Below are positions 54,462 through 62,455 of a stretch of DNA of 64,000 nucleotides, one piece after another. The stretch's first letter is position 1, and the number at the start of each line of letters is the position of its first letter. A model generated the notes under the pieces. The model did no database searches, had not been told where the DNA came from, and was given only the letters and a program-made list of their open reading frames with translations. The DNA comes from Bacteroidota bacterium (GTDB taxonomy: Bacteria > Bacteroidota > Ignavibacteria > Kryptoniales > JAKASW01): NCBI GenBank assembly GCA_021812985.1, contig JAKAMG010000002.1:33779-97778 (forward strand), in the 5' to 3' direction. The translations under genes and the position numbers were made by a program.

Positions 54462-57431
54462 TTACGATTTCGCGAGCGCCCGCTGTACGGTCTGCAGGAG
54501 AGCCTCAGACGTGAACGGCTTTGTCAGAGAAAATTCCATCTCTCCGATACCGGGGATGTTTCCCGACTGGGGGAGTCCGCTCATCACGATAATGCGCATC
54601 TTCGGATTGATTCTCCTCATCGACCTGATTGTGGCTGCTCCGTCCAGACGCGGCATCATCATGTCCGTTATGACGAGCGCTATTTCGTCCTTGCGTTCGA
54701 CAAACTGTTCCATTCCGTTCTGACCGTCGACAGCGACAATTGTCCGGTAGCCATAGGCATCGAGTATCGTCTTGGCAATCGTCCTGACGGCAGCCTCGTC
54801 ATCGACGACGAGTATCAGCTCACCATTCCCGACATATTTTTCACTCTCGGCTTCCTCGTTAAGCGGCTGAGCGGGACTCACCTGAGCAGGGAGATATATC
54901 TTGAACGTGGTTCCTTTCCCTTCTTCGCTGTAGACATACACGGCACCGCCGTGGCTCCTGACAATAGTCAACACGGTGGAAAGTCCCAGCCCGGTCCCTT
55001 TTCCCGGCTCTTTTGTCGTAAAGAACGGCTCGAATATCCGATCTATCATGTGACGAGGAATGCCGGTGCCGGTGTCGGTGATGCTCAAGAGAACGTTCGG
55101 ACCCGCAGTAGACTCGAAATGAGATCTGACGAATTGTTCATCGAGGATCACGTTCTCGGCGGATATATCTATGTTGCCTCCGTTTGGCATCGCGTCTCTT
55201 GCGTTCACGCACAGGTTCATCAGCACCTGATGGAGTTGTGTAGCGTCGCCGAGAATCGTCCACAAATTCTTGGGGAGATTCGTGGAGATAGAGATCGACC
55301 TGGGGAACGTGGCCTTTATGATTTTCACAACCTCTTCAGCGAGATGTCTCATTTGGATAAGGGCTCTTTCTCCCTCCATCCCTCGTGCGAAGGAAAGCAC
55401 CTGCTTTATGAGGTCAGCCCCTCTCCTGGCGCTCGTCTCAATCGTGTCGAGAATCGCTGTACCACTCTCGTCAAGAGCCATTCGACGCAGCATACCGAAC
55501 GAGAGGATGATTGGCGCCAGGACGTTGTTGAGATCGTGAGCGATCCCTCCGGCGAGCGTGCCGATGCTTTCGAGCCTCTGGGCCCGGAGAAACTGTGCCT
55601 CGAGTCTTTTCTTCTCTGTGACATCGCGGGAGTTGACTACGATCCCGCGTATCTCGGGAACGTCCAGCATGTTTAGGACCACCGATTCAGAGTCCCGCCA
55701 CGAGCCGTCCCGACGCCTGAAGCGCATCGAAAACGTCTGCACTACAGACGAGGATCCGACGATCATTCTCAGCGCCTCGATGAGCTTTTTCGAATCGTCG
55801 GGATGGACCAGGTCAAAGGCGGTTTTCCCCGTGAGTTCTTCGGCGGTAAATCCCATACGTGAAACCGCCGGACTCATGTAAACGATCCTTCCCCCCGCGT
55901 CTATGATCGAAAATATGTCCGAAGAGCGCTCTATTAATGAGCGGAAACGAACCTCGCTTTGGGTCAGCCTCCGCTCTACCTCCTTGCGTTTTGTAATGTC
56001 CTGCGCCATGACGAGCGCCGCCCTGCGCCCCATGAATTCCAGCGCATGTGAGTCGATCTGAACATCGATGGTTGAGCCGTCCTTCCTGCGGTGCCTCCAC
56101 TCGCCGGAATGCTGAAGGACCGGACGCCTCTCGGAAAGATTCTTCATCAGCCGCGGCACATCCTCACGTGGGTGGATATCCGTCAGCGTCATCTCGAGCA
56201 GTTCGCCGCGCGAATACCCCAGCGACTCGGTCAGTGCCTCGTTAACTTCCAGAAAACGGAGCGTCTCTAGATCGTACGTGAACATAGGGTACGGGTTGTT
56301 CGCGAAGGAGAGTCTGAAGGAGGATTCGCTCTCGGCGAGTTTCCGCTCAGACATCTTCTTTTCAGTTATGTCCCTGGCCGCTCCTACAATTCTTACCGGC
56401 CTCCGCTCGGCATCATAAACGATGTATGCCCGGTCGAGAATATCTGAATAAGATCCGTCAGACCTCCTCAGCCGGTACTCCACTGACCAGGAATCTCCGC
56501 CGGAGCGCATAACTGCATCGGTGACGGAGATAACGCGCGAGACGTCCTCCGGATGAATATGTTTACGCCAGAACTCAACAGTGGGATTGACATCTTTCGG
56601 GCTGTAGCCAAGGAAACTCCAGAGTGTCTCGCTCCACTCGGACGTCCCCATCAGCAGGTTTGCTTCCCAAATCATATCGTGAGACGCGAGCGTCAGGAGG
56701 CGCGTTCTGACCTCGCTCTCCCTGAGCTCGGCCACGTTACGCTCGACTTCCTCCTTCGATACTTTGAGGTCTGCAGCCATTCGGTTGAAGGCTCGGCCAA
56801 GCGAGGCAAGCTCGTCGCTCCCCTTCTCCTCTATTCTGTAGTCGAGGTTCCCGCGTCCCAATTGACGCGCTCCCTCTTCCAGACCGCTTATCTGTCCGGC
56901 GACTCTCCTGGAAAGCCACCGCGCCAGAAGGAGGGAGAATATGATTGTGAGGAGCACGGTCGCAGTTATCGTCGCGTTCACCTCGAAGATGAACTGTCTC
57001 TGAATGAGGAGAGACCCGTAGGAGTTCAGCAGGACGGCTCCTCCTATATTTCCGGCCGCGTCCCTGACAGGAACAACCACCCATGTCATAGGTTTGCCGC
57101 CACCGGGTTCGGGTACTTGGAATTTCCGATGATATCCGTCGCGCAGGGTCTTCTCAACCTCATTGCTCATATCGTAGTCGTACCTCTGCCCGATGCTTTC
57201 CCGGCGAATGTCCGCCACGACTCGTTTCTGCGCGTTGACGACAACTACGTTGTAGCCGTCTTCGGTGCTAAGCCGCTGAATTAGCGTGTCCAGTTCCCTC
57301 GAACCCGCAAGGCCCTCCTTCGAGCCGGGTTTCAGTTGAAGTGACATTATAGCCGCGACAGCATTAGCGGTCCTGGTCGCGTTCCTCTCAGCCCTCCTCA
57401 GCCCTTCAAGTATCTGCTCATAGGCAAGCAC
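54462..57431 (-). CDS. HAMP/multi-PAS hybrid sensor histidine kinase with receiver
   Basis: The 989-residue protein, from GTG 57431, has a periplasmic sensor region (to about 150), a helix (about 154-176) and a HAMP domain (about 178-232). PAS/PAC repeats follow (about 240-620), then HisKA with AGGIAHDLNNVLAPII, HATPase with NLCVNARDAMPNGG and DTGTGIP, and a receiver with VVDDEAAVRT and ITDMMMPR. The real start is probably upstream: in frame to 57500 the sequence encodes KLAASFLIFPVIVFIAGG, an obvious first membrane helix, but no ATG/GTG/TTG exists before the stop at 57506. ATT 57500 has GGAGG 8 bases before it. Confidence 0.9.
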   Translation of the reverse strand: MLAYEQILEGLRRAERNATRTANAVAAIMSLQLKPGSKEGLAGSRELDTLIQRLSTEDGYNVVVVNAQKRVVADIRRESIGQRYDYDMSNEVEKTLRDGYHRKFQVPEPGGGKPMTWVVVPVRDAAGNIGGAVLLNSYGSLLIQRQFIFEVNATITATVLLTIIFSLLLARWLSRRVAGQISGLEEGARQLGRGNLDYRIEEKGSDELASLGRAFNRMAADLKVSKEEVERNVAELRESEVRTRLLTLASHDMIWEANLLMGTSEWSETLWSFLGYSPKDVNPTVEFWRKHIHPEDVSRVISVTDAVMRSGGDSWSVEYRLRRSDGSYSDILDRAYIVYDAERRPVRIVGAARDITEKKMSERKLAESESSFRLSFANNPYPMFTYDLETLRFLEVNEALTESLGYSRGELLEMTLTDIHPREDVPRLMKNLSERRPVLQHSGEWRHRRKDGSTIDVQIDSHALEFMGRRAALVMAQDITKRKEVERRLTQSEVRFRSLIERSSDIFSIIDAGGRIVYMSPAVSRMGFTAEELTGKTAFDLVHPDDSKKLIEALRMIVGSSSVVQTFSMRFRRRDGSWRDSESVVLNMLDVPEIRGIVVNSRDVTEKKRLEAQFLRAQRLESIGTLAGGIAHDLNNVLAPIILSFGMLRRMALDESGTAILDTIETSARRGADLIKQVLSFARGMEGERALIQMRHLAEEVVKIIKATFPRSISISTNLPKNLWTILGDATQLHQVLMNLCVNARDAMPNGGNIDISAENVILDEQFVRSHFESTAGPNVLLSITDTGTGIPRHMIDRIFEPFFTTKEPGKGTGLGLSTVLTIVRSHGGAVYVYSEEGKGTTFKIYLPAQVSPAQPLNEEAESEKYVGNGELILVVDDEAAVRTIAKTILDAYGYRTIVAVDGQNGMEQFVERKDEIALVITDMMMPRLDGAATIRSMRRINPKMRIIVMSGLPQSGNIPGIGEMEFSLTKPFTSEALLQTVQRALAKS

Positions 57432-57500
57432 GCCGCCGGCTATGAAAACTATAACCGGGAAAATCAGGAATGACGCCGCAAGTTTTCTCGACAGTGTAAT

Positions 57501-57966
57501 TGCTCAGCCCTCCCATAAGACTTTATTTATGAAGTGGCGGGAAAAATTCAGGACCAAGACAGATGGTACTCCACCGGAGCCAATTAACCTGACCTCCCCT
57601 CTCGAGCGGATACAGTACACCCCGAACTTGTCTGGTGAAGATGAATCCATACTCCCATCCCTGACTTAATCGCGCAACGCGAACCTTGCCCTCCAAGGGC
57701 CGCCTTGCTTCGAAGCTTCGATGCAGCCGTTGCCTAACGCCGCCGGAAGAAAAACATTCCCGAAAGCATACTATTCAGGAATCCGGCAAGAGCATCATTC
57801 TGAGTGCCCGGCGTCCTGTTCAAAATTACATCTTCCCCCTTCAGAATCAAGATACACGCCGTTCGACTGGAGTACGTGAAAGAGACCTCGAATTGCCGGT
57901 TCTTCGAGCCGTCTTATCTCCTATATAGAACGGAGACGAACAACCGGAAAAACCGGCAAGCGTCTC
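57501..57966. other. Intergenic region, kinase start to NifX-like stop
   Basis: About 466 bases with short plus-strand frames (57442-57669, 57686-57928) that have no recognisable domain and partly run antisense to the kinase start. A hairpin near 57932-57967 may end the NifX-like transcript. Nothing else is supported. Confidence 0.4.
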
Positions 57967-57967
57967 C
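57932..57967 (-). terminator. Hairpin at the end of the NifX-like gene
   Basis: GGAGACG / CGTCTCC form a 7-bp stem whose loop contains a second small CCGG/CCGG stem. It touches the stop codon of the NifX-like gene. There is no T run, so termination is only a possibility. Confidence 0.3.
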
Positions 57968-58338
57968 TAATGATTGTGCGAGTGGCCGCCGTGCTCGTGA
58001 TGATGATGAAAGGTCGGTCCGTTTGTGACCGGAAGCTTCCCCTCTGATGCGAGTCTCACGGCTTCTTCGACAGGGATGCCGGCCACTACATTCACCTCGA
58101 CCTTAAATTTCTCAGCGACCTGGTACGCGTGGGGACCGATAGCGCCACAGATCATTTTCTGTACACCGGACTTCGCAGTGTCACGAATCACGAGATGCGG
58201 ATCGACACCATCACCGTTCACCATGACGTCGAGAGACTTGCTCTCGTCATCGTATATCAGAAAATACGGCGACCTGCCGAAATGGTCGCTCACACCGCTT
58301 TTCAGTGTATTACCTACAGATGCAACTAGATATTTCAT
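57967..58338 (-). CDS. NifX/NifB-type dinitrogenase cofactor domain protein with His-rich tail
   Basis: The start is placed at ATG 58338 (GAGGGT upstream) rather than 58389, giving MKYLVASVGNTLKSGVSDHFGRSPYFLIY and 123 residues. The fold is the NifX/NafY-like domain (S-x-x-x-HFGR-x-xYF, then VQKMICGAIGPHAYQVAEKFKVEV and VAGIPVEEAVRLASEGKLP). Stand-alone members occur outside nitrogen fixers and bind Fe-S or Mo clusters. The tail HHHHEHGGHSHNH could hold metal. No nif genes are nearby. It lies beside the duplicated zinc-ribbon protein and a metal ABC transporter. Confidence 0.87.
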   Translation of the reverse strand: MKYLVASVGNTLKSGVSDHFGRSPYFLIYDDESKSLDVMVNGDGVDPHLVIRDTAKSGVQKMICGAIGPHAYQVAEKFKVEVNVVAGIPVEEAVRLASEGKLPVTNGPTFHHHHEHGGHSHNH

Positions 58339-58401
58339 TTTACCCTCAATGATATAGCTTTTTAGAATTGGCCGGGGCAACCCGCCCACGGCCGTTAATT
58401 T

Positions 58402-58626
58402 TCATCCCTTGCTGAACGAGATGAAGTAATGCGTTCCAAGCCCGACGAAGGACTCTTCACTGAAACCGAACGCCCCCGCCTTGGCCTTTAGCACGCTCTT
58501 GGAGAACCTGATCGATCTCAGAGGACCGGACGGCGTCTCCGTATGAAACTCGATCATATTCAGGCGGGCAGCATGGGGGAGCGTCTCCCATAGAGCCGGT
58601 TCTTTCAGCTTCATCCGGCCTTTCAT
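58402..58626 (-). CDS. Small protein coupled to the duplicated CxxC protein
   Basis: I do not recognise this 74-residue product. The start is set at ATG 58626, which shares its A with the TGA stop of the upstream gene (TGATG), rather than 58671. MKLKEPALWETLPHAARLNMIEF is an alternative start four codons later. It is basic and has no Cys, signal peptide or membrane helix; GAFGFSEESFVGLGTHYFISFSKG suggests beta structure at the end. Coupling implies a role with the CxxC protein. Confidence 0.55.
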   Translation of the reverse strand: MKGRMKLKEPALWETLPHAARLNMIEFHTETPSGPLRSIRFSKSVLKAKAGAFGFSEESFVGLGTHYFISFSKG

Positions 58627-59612
58627 CAGCCCATCATAGCCATGTTCATCGGTGCCTCGCCTGAGAGACAATCTACCTCCTCATCGGTCAGGCCTATCTG
58701 GGCGGCTACGCAACTCAATCCTTTCTTCATGACGTCGAATTTCCATTCGTCTCTCAGAATCGTCGCGAGATATTCCTGCCATCCTTCCTTCAGCGGGAAG
58801 GCTTTGATGAATCTCTTGTATATGTCAGGAGTGTGATCGTAAACGGAAATCAGTTGCTTGAGCGAATACTTGACCTTATCCAGCGCGTGAGGGACCGCCA
58901 CGCATTTCTGCGGCATAAGAGGACAGGTGATGGATTCCCTCTGAGAGGAGAACTCGAAGAACTTGGAGCACATCGAGCAAAAATACTTTCCCGTATCTGC
59001 CTTGCCAATTATATCCATCTCATCCAGAAAGATTTCCTTTTCTATCCCGAGTTCATCCTTCAGAACTTCGATGGCCGCTCCGAGGATCGGAAAAAGCTTC
59101 TTCTTCTCCCAGACTTTGCCCAGATCTGTAATGACGAAGACAATGCCTGCCTCGGTGACGCGCTGTGCCGTTTCGCTCCCGCTGACCGTGATCAGGAAGC
59201 TCTTGAGAGTCTGAAGAGGTTCGTTCTTATACTCGAAGCGCCACTCCTTCAGAAACTCCAGGTATGCCTCCGCCCACTTTCTGCCGACACTGCGCGGATC
59301 GTCCCCCGCGAGAAAATTCATCATCTTCTGGGGCACCTTCGGATAAAAAAGTCCGAACTTCTCTATGCTTACGGTGGATTCGGGGCGCATGACTTCCACC
59401 GGGACCGGGGTATTGATGCACATCTTCGGCATGTACGGGCAAACAGGCTTGTCCATGTCAAAAAGGAGTTTGCACGTCACGCACCAGTATTTGTTCGACG
59501 CGGAGTAAACGCCTGGCGGCATTTTGCCCACCCGCTCCATCATCGCTTGCTTATCCATCATCATAATATTCTTCAGCTCCCGCTTCGTTGTCGAGTATCG
59601 GCCCGACTTCAT
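58626..59612 (-). CDS. Unknown protein with two tandem zinc-ribbon-like halves
   Basis: I do not recognise the family. The 328-residue protein (or 312 from the triple Met at 59564) has two copies of a module. The first is KYWCVTCKLLFDMDKPVCPYMPKMC (from about residue 41), with an end WAEAYLEFLKEWRFEYKN. The second is KYFCSMCSKFFEF...ITCPLMPQKC (about residue 215), ending GWQEYLATILRDEWKFDV. Each has C-x2-C and CPxMPxxC, a plausible four-Cys metal site. A central linker (GAAIEVLKDELGIEKEI) joins them. It is probably cytoplasmic. The gene is followed by a coupled small protein and a NifX-like gene, and a metal transporter lies upstream. Confidence 0.8.
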   Translation of the reverse strand: MKSGRYSTTKRELKNIMMMDKQAMMERVGKMPPGVYSASNKYWCVTCKLLFDMDKPVCPYMPKMCINTPVPVEVMRPESTVSIEKFGLFYPKVPQKMMNFLAGDDPRSVGRKWAEAYLEFLKEWRFEYKNEPLQTLKSFLITVSGSETAQRVTEAGIVFVITDLGKVWEKKKLFPILGAAIEVLKDELGIEKEIFLDEMDIIGKADTGKYFCSMCSKFFEFSSQRESITCPLMPQKCVAVPHALDKVKYSLKQLISVYDHTPDIYKRFIKAFPLKEGWQEYLATILRDEWKFDVMKKGLSCVAAQIGLTDEEVDCLSGEAPMNMAMMG

Positions 59613-59904
59613 CCCATTCCGGTATCCGCCGTCGGCCGGTTGAATTCGTCAGTATGATGCCGAAAGCGGCCAAAAGATGCGGCTATTATCAAGACGGTCG
59701 AGCCTCCGGTTTTATTGTAACCAGATAACCCCAGGCCATGGAAGTTCACTCCCGGCCGTGTCACGACTTTCATTATCACATATTAAATTCAGAGGAAGGG
59801 TATGCGCGGGAAAGACCCGGCCACCGTGTCGATCGGGTCAGGCGCAATAAGTGAGCGGTCCCGTCTGTGACGGAAATATATTTCGCGTTGCGGGAGGCAA
59901 ATCT

Positions 59905-60594
59905 ATGGAAGCGAATCTGCTGGATGTCAGGGATTTCTCCGTGAGCCTGGAGAAAGTGCCTGTAATATCGAACCTCAGTTTCGCCGTTCAGTCCGGCGAA
60001 TTTCTCACCATACTTGGTCCCAACGGGTCCGGTAAAACCGTCTTGCTGAAGGCGCTTCTCGGGCTCCTGCCTCACACCGGCGAGTTGAAGTGGCGTGGGA
60101 AACCGAGGATCGGATACCTGCCGCAGGGGTTCAACCAAATATCTGTGAGGGACCTCCCTCTTACCGTAACGGATTTCTTTGGCTTGAAGAAGATTGGAGC
60201 AGCGAAGATACCCGCTTTGCTCGAGCTTGTAGGTATAGACGGTTCCGTGATCGGCAGGAAGGCCGGACACCTTTCCGGCGGAGAATTTCAGAGGATGCTC
60301 GTCGCGTGGGTCCTGGCCTCGAATCCGGACGTGCTGTTCCTGGACGAGCCGACTACCGCCATCGACGCCGCCGGCGGTGAGACAATTTATTCCCTGCTAA
60401 AAAAGAACTGGCAGAATCAGAGCCTGACAATACTGAACGTGACGCACGATCTCAACATCGTTTACGCCCACTCCACGCACGTCCTCTGCCTTTCAAGATT
60501 CGGACACAAGTGTTTCGGTGTTCCCAAAGACGTCCTGACCCCGGATGTCCTTCACGACCTATACGGGACAGAAGTGAAACTTTATTCGCATTGA
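59905..60594 (+). CDS. Metal (Zn/Mn-type) ABC transporter ATP-binding protein
   Basis: The start is placed at ATG 59905 (GGGAGG 9 bases before) rather than 59851, giving 229 residues. It has Walker A GPNGSGKT (38-45), the Q-loop GYLPQGF, signature HLSGGEFQRM, Walker B VLFLDEPTTAID and H-loop VTHDLNIVYAH. This layout and size match ZnuC/SitB-like ATPases. The permease gene begins 14 bases after its stop. The metal is not provable; the partner genes suggest Zn, Mn or Fe. The usual periplasmic metal-binding gene is not adjacent. Confidence 0.9.
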   Translation: MEANLLDVRDFSVSLEKVPVISNLSFAVQSGEFLTILGPNGSGKTVLLKALLGLLPHTGELKWRGKPRIGYLPQGFNQISVRDLPLTVTDFFGLKKIGAAKIPALLELVGIDGSVIGRKAGHLSGGEFQRMLVAWVLASNPDVLFLDEPTTAIDAAGGETIYSLLKKNWQNQSLTILNVTHDLNIVYAHSTHVLCLSRFGHKCFGVPKDVLTPDVLHDLYGTEVKLYSH

Positions 60595-60608
60595 GGAGGG
60601 TCAAAGAG

Positions 60609-61376
60609 ATGTCAGAGCAGTTACTACTTAGTTTGATCAGCGGCATTTCGATCGCCGGTTCGGCGGCATACCTGGGAACGCTAATGCTATCGAGAAAGAT
60701 GGCCGTCATAGCCGGACCGCTCGGCCACCTCGCCCTTCCGGGCGCGGCGCTCGCCATCGTTTACGGTTTCAGCATCTCGCTCGGCGCGTTCCCATTCGTC
60801 GTGCTCGGAATAATCGTGATCTGGCTCCTCGAGATCAGGACGAAGCTTGCGATGGAAGCATTGACCGCAATCGTATTCGCCACTGGCGTGGCAACCGCTT
60901 TCCTCTTCCTCCCGATAGACAAGGCGGAGGCGGCGCTGGTGGGAGATATTTCAAGAGTCGGTGTTCATGAAACTGTCGCGTCGCTGATATTAGGTTCGAT
61001 CGTCGTTGCGACGACACGCCGCAGCTACTCGAGGATAATGCTCATAAACATACATGAAGATGTCGCGAGGAGCGAGGGAGTAAATGTGAAGTTGTATAAC
61101 CTGGTTTATCTTTCAGCCATAGCGATAGTCGTGGCTCTTGGTGTAGACCTCGTGGGTGGCCTGATGACCGCGGCCCTCGTGGCGATCCCGGCGGCGGCGG
61201 CCAGGAACGTGAGCCGCACCCTCAGTCAGTTTGGCACGGCGGCAGGATTGTTCGGAGTCATTTCGTCAACGCTGGGGATAATCGTATCGGCAATGACGCA
61301 GCTTCCAGCCGGCCCGCTCGTCATACTCACAAGCGCGGTTATATTTCTCGTCACCGTGCCGCTAGCGAAGGCCTGA
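60609..61376 (+). CDS. Metal ABC transporter permease (ZnuB-like)
   Basis: The start is placed at ATG 60609, with GGAGG in TTGAGGAGGGTCAAAGAG, rather than 60510, which overlaps the ATPase gene. The 255-residue protein has about eight helices and the ABC-3 family marks AGPLGHLALPGAALAIVYGF, TAIVFATGVATAFLF, ARSEGVNVKLYNLVYLSAIAI and GGLMTAALVAIPAAAARNVS. It would carry Zn or Mn with the preceding ATPase. No periplasmic binding protein is present within the window. It converges with a minus-strand gene five bases away. Confidence 0.9.
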   Translation: MSEQLLLSLISGISIAGSAAYLGTLMLSRKMAVIAGPLGHLALPGAALAIVYGFSISLGAFPFVVLGIIVIWLLEIRTKLAMEALTAIVFATGVATAFLFLPIDKAEAALVGDISRVGVHETVASLILGSIVVATTRRSYSRIMLINIHEDVARSEGVNVKLYNLVYLSAIAIVVALGVDLVGGLMTAALVAIPAAAARNVSRTLSQFGTAAGLFGVISSTLGIIVSAMTQLPAGPLVILTSAVIFLVTVPLAKA

Positions 61377-61381
61377 ATCCG

Positions 61382-61711
61382 TTATTCTTCGCCCGAGTGT
61401 GGGTGCTCATGAGGGTTGAATTCCGGATGTTCCTCTCGCCACCTCTTCCACCGTTCAAACTGGCGGCGGCGCGAAAAGTAAGTCCGCGGTCCCCGTCCCA
61501 GGTTGCCGAAGAGAATCCTCGCCAGCACGAGCAGACCCAGCGCCTGCCAGTAACCTATTGCCTTCAGCCCGAATATCGCGGGCACGAGCCCGTTCCACAA
61601 CAGCATAAGGATCAGGCTCGCCAGCGCCAGGAACACCAGCATGAACGGCAGTCCGAAGACGAACCACAATCCCTTTCTATGCTTGAACTCATGATTATGC
61701 ATGCTACACAT
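61382..61711 (-). CDS. Two-helix membrane protein with His-rich ends
   Basis: I do not recognise the family. The 109-residue protein has two membrane helices (about 15-37 and 44-68), a short HNHEFKHRKG start and a basic cytoplasmic end (SRRRQFERWKRWREEHPEFNPHEHPHSGEE). It overlaps the ECF sigma gene by eight bases at its 5' end, so it is translated from the same transcript. By position it may be an anti-sigma factor, but the zinc-binding ZAS motif is missing. Its His residues and the adjacent metal transporter suggest metal sensing, as inference. Confidence 0.78.
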   Translation of the reverse strand: MCSMHNHEFKHRKGLWFVFGLPFMLVFLALASLILMLLWNGLVPAIFGLKAIGYWQALGLLVLARILFGNLGRGPRTYFSRRRQFERWKRWREEHPEFNPHEHPHSGEE

Positions 61712-62273
61712 TTTCTTTTAACTCCTCGTATAGAATTTTCAATCGTTTTCTCAGAAACAGAACCGCGTACCGCTTTCTTGAGATGAGCGTGTTGATCGGC
61801 TCGCCCTTCATTTCAGCAATTTCTTTGAAACTCATGCCTTCGAACTCATTCATCTCGAATACTTCCCGCTGCTCATTAGGCAACTCGTCGAGCGCGTCTT
61901 CGATCTCGTCCCAGAACTCGTTTTGCCAGTAGACCTCGTCCGGCAGTCCGCCGAGGTCCGGGATCATCTCCTCAAGAGACAGCGCATCCCCCGATTCGTC
62001 CCCCTTCGATCTCAACTTCACGTCGCTGAATGCAGCTGGCTTCTTCTTCCTGCGGGAATCGATGATCCTGTTCTTCGCGACGCGCATCAGCCACGCCGAC
62101 ACTCGATCTATGAACTCGATGCTCTCGAACGAACTGGCAAACTGCAAAAGGACATCCTGCAGTATATCTTCAGCATCATCCCTGTTGGGCACATTTCGCC
62201 GGATAAAACCGAGAAGCTTTCCCTTCTCCTTGTCTATCGTGGCTTCAATTTGCCTTGAGGCAGCTGCTGTCAA
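61704..62273 (-). CDS. ECF-type RNA polymerase sigma factor
   Basis: The 189-residue sigma-70 family protein has region 2 (about 12-75; NRDDAEDILQDVLLQFASSFESI and VSAWLMRVAKNRIIDSRRKKK) and region 4 (about 125-185; LDELPNEQREVFEMNEFEGMSFKEIAEM). The start is TTG 62273 with no clear ribosome site; a later Met is not available before region 2. It directs polymerase to its own promoter set, probably including this operon. Its stop overlaps the two-helix protein, which may be its regulator. Confidence 0.93.
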   Translation of the reverse strand: MTAAASRQIEATIDKEKGKLLGFIRRNVPNRDDAEDILQDVLLQFASSFESIEFIDRVSAWLMRVAKNRIIDSRRKKKPAAFSDVKLRSKGDESGDALSLEEMIPDLGGLPDEVYWQNEFWDEIEDALDELPNEQREVFEMNEFEGMSFKEIAEMKGEPINTLISRKRYAVLFLRKRLKILYEELKENV

Positions 62274-62455
62274 TTCTGTCTTTGTCTTTAATAGTACTGA
62301 CGGTTGGCGAGTGAGAATATTGTATCCTCTCCCCCGTCATGGAGATGATACTAATCAGAACACCACGCGCTGTCGCTGACCATACCGCGCATCACTTCTC
62401 CGGCGCGAAAGCAAGATTCATTTCATGTCCGTGCTACGCATCCGCGGGTCAAGAT

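Noticed and set aside
57442-57928. Two short plus-strand ORFs (75 and 80 residues) in the kinase/NifX gap
   Set aside because: No ribosome site, no domain, and the first is antisense to the kinase start.
59776-60270. 164-residue minus-strand ORF
   Set aside because: Antisense to the metal ABC ATPase, whose Walker motifs are clear.
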